64,000 nt of DNA. Source: Myxococcota bacterium (lineage in GTDB: Bacteria; Myxococcota_A; Bradymonadia; UBA7976; UBA1532). The notes under the pieces were generated by a model. It saw only the letters and a list, made by a program, of their open reading frames with translations. It had not been told where the DNA came from and did not search any database. The position numbers and the translations under genes were made by a program. How positions within the stretch are numbered: position 1 is the stretch's first letter; the number at the start of each line of letters is the position of its first letter. Of the stretch, positions 61,233-64,000 are shown in pieces. The DNA is taken from positions 62,001-126,000 of the forward strand of contig JAKLJY010000002.1 in the NCBI GenBank assembly GCA_023150895.1. The letters are read 5' to 3'.

Positions 61233-64000
61233 ATGTCTCGCCATACCCGCCCCACGCCCGAGCCCCGCCGCCTCGTCGCGGCGACGGAACGCGCCCTCGG
61301 CGCGCTCGCGCAGGGCGCGTTTCGCAGGCCCGTCACGGTGTTGCTCGGCGTCGCCGTCACCGTGGGGCTCGCGCTGTGGGCGGCGGCCCGGCTGCGCCTC
61401 GACGCGGATCTCAGTCGCCTCCTGCCGCCCGAGGCGGAGAGCGTCGTGGCCCTGAACGCCCTCGAAGCGAGAACGGGCGGTCTCGGCGCGGTGACCGTCG
61501 CCCTCACCGGACCCGAGCCGGCGCTGAGCCGGGCTGCGGACACCGTCGCGACGCGGCTGCGATCGGTTCCGGAGATTCGCGCAGTGGATGACCGCCTGCC
61601 GGTCGCCTGGTTCGCCGAGCGCGCGCTCTGGTTCGCCGAGCCCGCGGCGCTGCGCACGCTCGCCGATGCGCTCGAAGCCCGGACGGCACACGAGAAGCGC
61701 GCCCGCAACCCCCTTCTGATGGATCTGGAACAGACCCCGCCGCCGCCCGTGGAGACCGCGGCCCTCGAGGCCGAGTTGCGCGCGCGGCTCGGTCGCCTCG
61801 GCCTCGAGCCGAGCCTCGGGGGCGGACCGGACGGGGCGGCCGACGGGCGCTACCGCAGCACCGACGGACGCACGCTCGTGCTCTTTGCGAAGCCGACGCG
61901 TCGGGCGACGGACCTCGCGTTCGCGCGGCGGGCGGTGGACGCGGTGGACACCGCGACGCGCGCGGCCCTCGCGGACGTCCCCGAAGTCGCCTATGCCCTC
62001 TCCGGGCGCTACGCGAAGCGCCTCGAGCAACAGGCGGCGCTGTCGGCAGATCTGAATCGTGCGTCGCTCTGGGCGTTCGTCGGCCTGGTGGCCTACCTCG
62101 CATTTCACTTCCGGCGGGTCGGCGCGGTGTTTCAGGTGCTCCTCCCGCTGCTCGTGGCGCTGACCTGGACGTTCGGATTCATGGCGATGCGGTTCGGGAC
62201 GCTGAACCTGCTGACGGGCATGACGGGCGCCATCCTCCTCGGGCTGGGGATCGATCACGGCATTCATCTGCTCGGTCGTTTCGACGCGGAGCGGGTGGCC
62301 GGTGCCGACGCGGCGACGGCCGTCGACCGGGCCTTCGGGCGCACCGGGCGAGCGGCCCTCGCGGCAGCGCTCACCACCGTCGCCGGATTCGGTGGATTGG
62401 CGCTCTCGAGCTTCCGCGGATTCGCCGAGTTCGGCGTCGCGGCGGGCGTCGGCAGCCTGCTGGTCGTCGTCTCCTATGCCCTCGTGCTGCCCGCAGTGCT
62501 GGCGGTGACGGGGGGGCGGCGCGCCGTTCGGGCCGGTCGCGCGACCGCGTCACCCTTCCTCGCGTCGCTGCCCCGCACCGCCCCGGCCGTGGTGTGGATC
62601 GGGCTGGTTCTGGTCGCGGGCACCCTGCTGACCGGACGCGCTTCGACGTTCGAGACCGACTTCGCGGCCCTCGAAGATCGTGGCCTGCCCGCCGCCCGCC
62701 TCGACGCCGAAGTCAATGCGCTGCTCGGACACTCGCAGACCCCCCTGGCCGCCCTCGCCCGAACGGCCGAGGACGAGGCCGGCGTCGCAAACGCGCTGCG
62801 CGGGGCGGCGCTGCCGAGCGTACAGTTCGTCCTGTCCCTCGCGGACCTCCTGCCCGAGGGCGACATCGCACGGCACGAGGCCCGTCGTCACGCGATGGCG
62901 GCCCTCGCGGGCGCCGCCACACGCGTGCCGCGCGGAGCCCTGGCGGACGACGAGCGAGCCCGTCTCGACGAGCTGCGTCGCCTCACGCGTGCACCCGAGC
63001 CCACCCGCGAGACCCTGCCTGCCGAAGCCCGAGCCCGCTTTCAGCCGCTCGACGCGCCGGCCGACGCGCCGGGCAACGTGCTGGTCTTCCCGACGGTGGT
63101 GCAAAGCGACGGCGCCGCGGTGAGCGCGCTCGCGCAGGACCTGCGCGGGGTCCTGGGCGCGACGGACTCGCGGCCGCTGCTCGCCGGCGAGGCCCTGGTG
63201 CTCGCCGACGTCCTCACGACCGTCGAGGCGGAGGCGCCGCGTGTGGTCGCGCTCACGCTCGCCATCGTCTTCGCGGTTCTCTGGCTGCTGCTCGGCCGGA
63301 TCGGCCCCGCGGCGATCGCGTTGCTCGTCGCGGTCGGAACGGTCACGGTCTCCATCGGGCTCGCCGCCCTGGCCGGGCAGCCGCTGAACTACCTGAACAT
63401 GATCATGGTCCCGGTGCTGTTCGGCGTCGGCGTCGATGCCGCCGTTCACCTGTTCGCACGCCTCGAAGAGTCGCCGGGCGCGCCCCTGACCATCCTGCAC
63501 GACACCGCGCGCGCGGTCATCGGCGCGCTCGTGACGACCGCGCTCGGTTTCGCCCCCTTGCTGTCGGCCCACCATCCCGGCCTGGCCTCGATCGGCTGGC
63601 TGGCGGTGGTCGGACTCGGCGTGAACTTGCTGCTCAGTCTGGTCCTGCTACCGGCCATGATCGGGCTGCGAATCCGTCTTCGGGATCGCCCGCGTCGGCG
63701 GGAGGCCCGCGTCGCCGGCCTGCTCTCGACGGTCTTCGGCGCGGGTTTCGCGCCCGTCGCGCCCGGGACGCTCGGGGCCCTCGTCGCCCTGCCCGCAGCC
63801 TATGCGTTGTCCGCCCTCCCCGTTCCCGTGCGTGCGGCGGTCCTGCTCGTCGCCGCCGCGCTCGGCGCGGTGGTCATTTCGCGCTACCTGGGCGCGGATC
63901 GCGCCGCCGATCCCCGGGAGGTCGTCCTCGACGAGACCGTCGGCGCCGCCATCGCGCTGGCGTTCGTCCCCTTCGAGCCGCGGTGGGCCATCGCCGCATT
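61233..64000 (+). CDS. MMPL/RND-type lipid exporter fused to phosphatidylglycerophosphatase A (PgpA), 3' truncated
   Basis: The frame is open from the ATG at 61233 to the window edge (922 residues visible). Residues ~1-815 are an MMPL/HpnN-like exporter with two halves. Each half has a periplasmic loop and a helix cluster marked by LGLGIDHGIHLLGRF and FGVGVDAAVHLFARLEE. Such proteins move hopanoids or other lipids across the envelope. From ~826 the frame continues into a PgpA domain: TVFGAGFAPVAPGTLGALVALP and DPREVVLDETVGAAIAL match the PgpA blocks G-x-APGT-x-GS/A and V-x-DE-x-VG. PgpA removes the phosphate from phosphatidylglycerophosphate. I know of no standard protein with this fusion. 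It follows the CDP-alcohol transferase gene by seven bases. Confidence 0.85.
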   Translation, partial: MSRHTRPTPEPRRLVAATERALGALAQGAFRRPVTVLLGVAVTVGLALWAAARLRLDADLSRLLPPEAESVVALNALEARTGGLGAVTVALTGPEPALSRAADTVATRLRSVPEIRAVDDRLPVAWFAERALWFAEPAALRTLADALEARTAHEKRARNPLLMDLEQTPPPPVETAALEAELRARLGRLGLEPSLGGGPDGAADGRYRSTDGRTLVLFAKPTRRATDLAFARRAVDAVDTATRAALADVPEVAYALSGRYAKRLEQQAALSADLNRASLWAFVGLVAYLAFHFRRVGAVFQVLLPLLVALTWTFGFMAMRFGTLNLLTGMTGAILLGLGIDHGIHLLGRFDAERVAGADAATAVDRAFGRTGRAALAAALTTVAGFGGLALSSFRGFAEFGVAAGVGSLLVVVSYALVLPAVLAVTGGRRAVRAGRATASPFLASLPRTAPAVVWIGLVLVAGTLLTGRASTFETDFAALEDRGLPAARLDAEVNALLGHSQTPLAALARTAEDEAGVANALRGAALPSVQFVLSLADLLPEGDIARHEARRHAMAALAGAATRVPRGALADDERARLDELRRLTRAPEPTRETLPAEARARFQPLDAPADAPGNVLVFPTVVQSDGAAVSALAQDLRGVLGATDSRPLLAGEALVLADVLTTVEAEAPRVVALTLAIVFAVLWLLLGRIGPAAIALLVAVGTVTVSIGLAALAGQPLNYLNMIMVPVLFGVGVDAAVHLFARLEESPGAPLTILHDTARAVIGALVTTALGFAPLLSAHHPGLASIGWLAVVGLGVNLLLSLVLLPAMIGLRIRLRDRPRRREARVAGLLSTVFGAGFAPVAPGTLGALVALPAAYALSALPVPVRAAVLLVAAALGAVVISRYLGADRAADPREVVLDETVGAAIALAFVPFEPRWAIAA

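Overview
The window is very GC-rich, gene-dense bacterial chromosome with little intergenic space: no gap between genes exceeds about 235 bases. The gene content points to the phylum Myxococcota. Two proteins end in MYXO-CTERM sorting signals (Gly-Cys, a hydrophobic helix, an Arg cluster). There are three large Hanks-type kinase proteins, many lipoproteins with Gly/Ala/Asp-Ala-Gly linkers, MopE-like D-x-D-x-D-C-D-G repeats, and one- and two-component/Hanks hybrid signalling proteins. I see no tRNA, rRNA, CRISPR array, transposase or prophage gene. Assignment below phylum is not possible from the window alone.

Layout. 1-5.5 kb: the end of a probable multiheme cytochrome, a frameshifted Ser/Thr kinase-AAA-TPR regulator with an upstream Cys-rich lipoprotein, and TatD. 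5.5-7.7 kb: a diguanylate cyclase and an Ig-like (Big_2) lipoprotein. 7.8-15.2 kb: a probable four-gene envelope-signalling operon, headed by a kinase whose N-terminus is a caspase-like fold without its catalytic residues, followed by a PEGA-type membrane protein and two lipoproteins. 15.3-20.8 kb: a DUF475/TerC-like membrane protein, a DUF2330 MYXO-CTERM protein, a HAD phosphatase and an M3 oligopeptidase, closely spaced. 20.8-27.7 kb (minus): RecD2 and a YcaQ/AlkX-type DNA glycosylase flank three exported proteins. 27.8-38.8 kb: large secreted or lipid-anchored proteins (one with an FPGQDW tandem repeat, one MYXO-CTERM protein with a terpenoid-cyclase-like N-terminus and MopE/EGF-like repeats), a membrane-fused spermidine-synthase-like protein and two more lipoproteins. 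38.9-43.5 kb: a hybrid Ser/Thr kinase-AAA-TPR-GAF-histidine kinase. 43.5-49.5 kb (minus): agmatinase, a TPR membrane protein, an EF-hand lipoprotein with a clan CD (caspase/gingipain-like) His/Cys signature, and an FHA-GAF-class III nucleotide cyclase. 49.7-58.4 kb: a purine permease, a sigma-54 activator, small exported proteins, an ion-transporter-superfamily carrier and an MscS channel.

58.6-64 kb is the most striking stretch. A two-HKD phospholipase D/cardiolipin synthase-like protein is followed by a CDP-alcohol phosphatidyltransferase fused to GtrA, and then by an MMPL/RND lipid exporter fused in frame to PgpA (phosphatidylglycerophosphatase A), which runs off the window. Together these could form a self-contained module that makes, converts and moves phosphatidylglycerol-type lipids. 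I regard this and the pseudocaspase-kinase operon as the best candidates for an undescribed system. All functional statements rest on motif recognition by eye; no database search was run.
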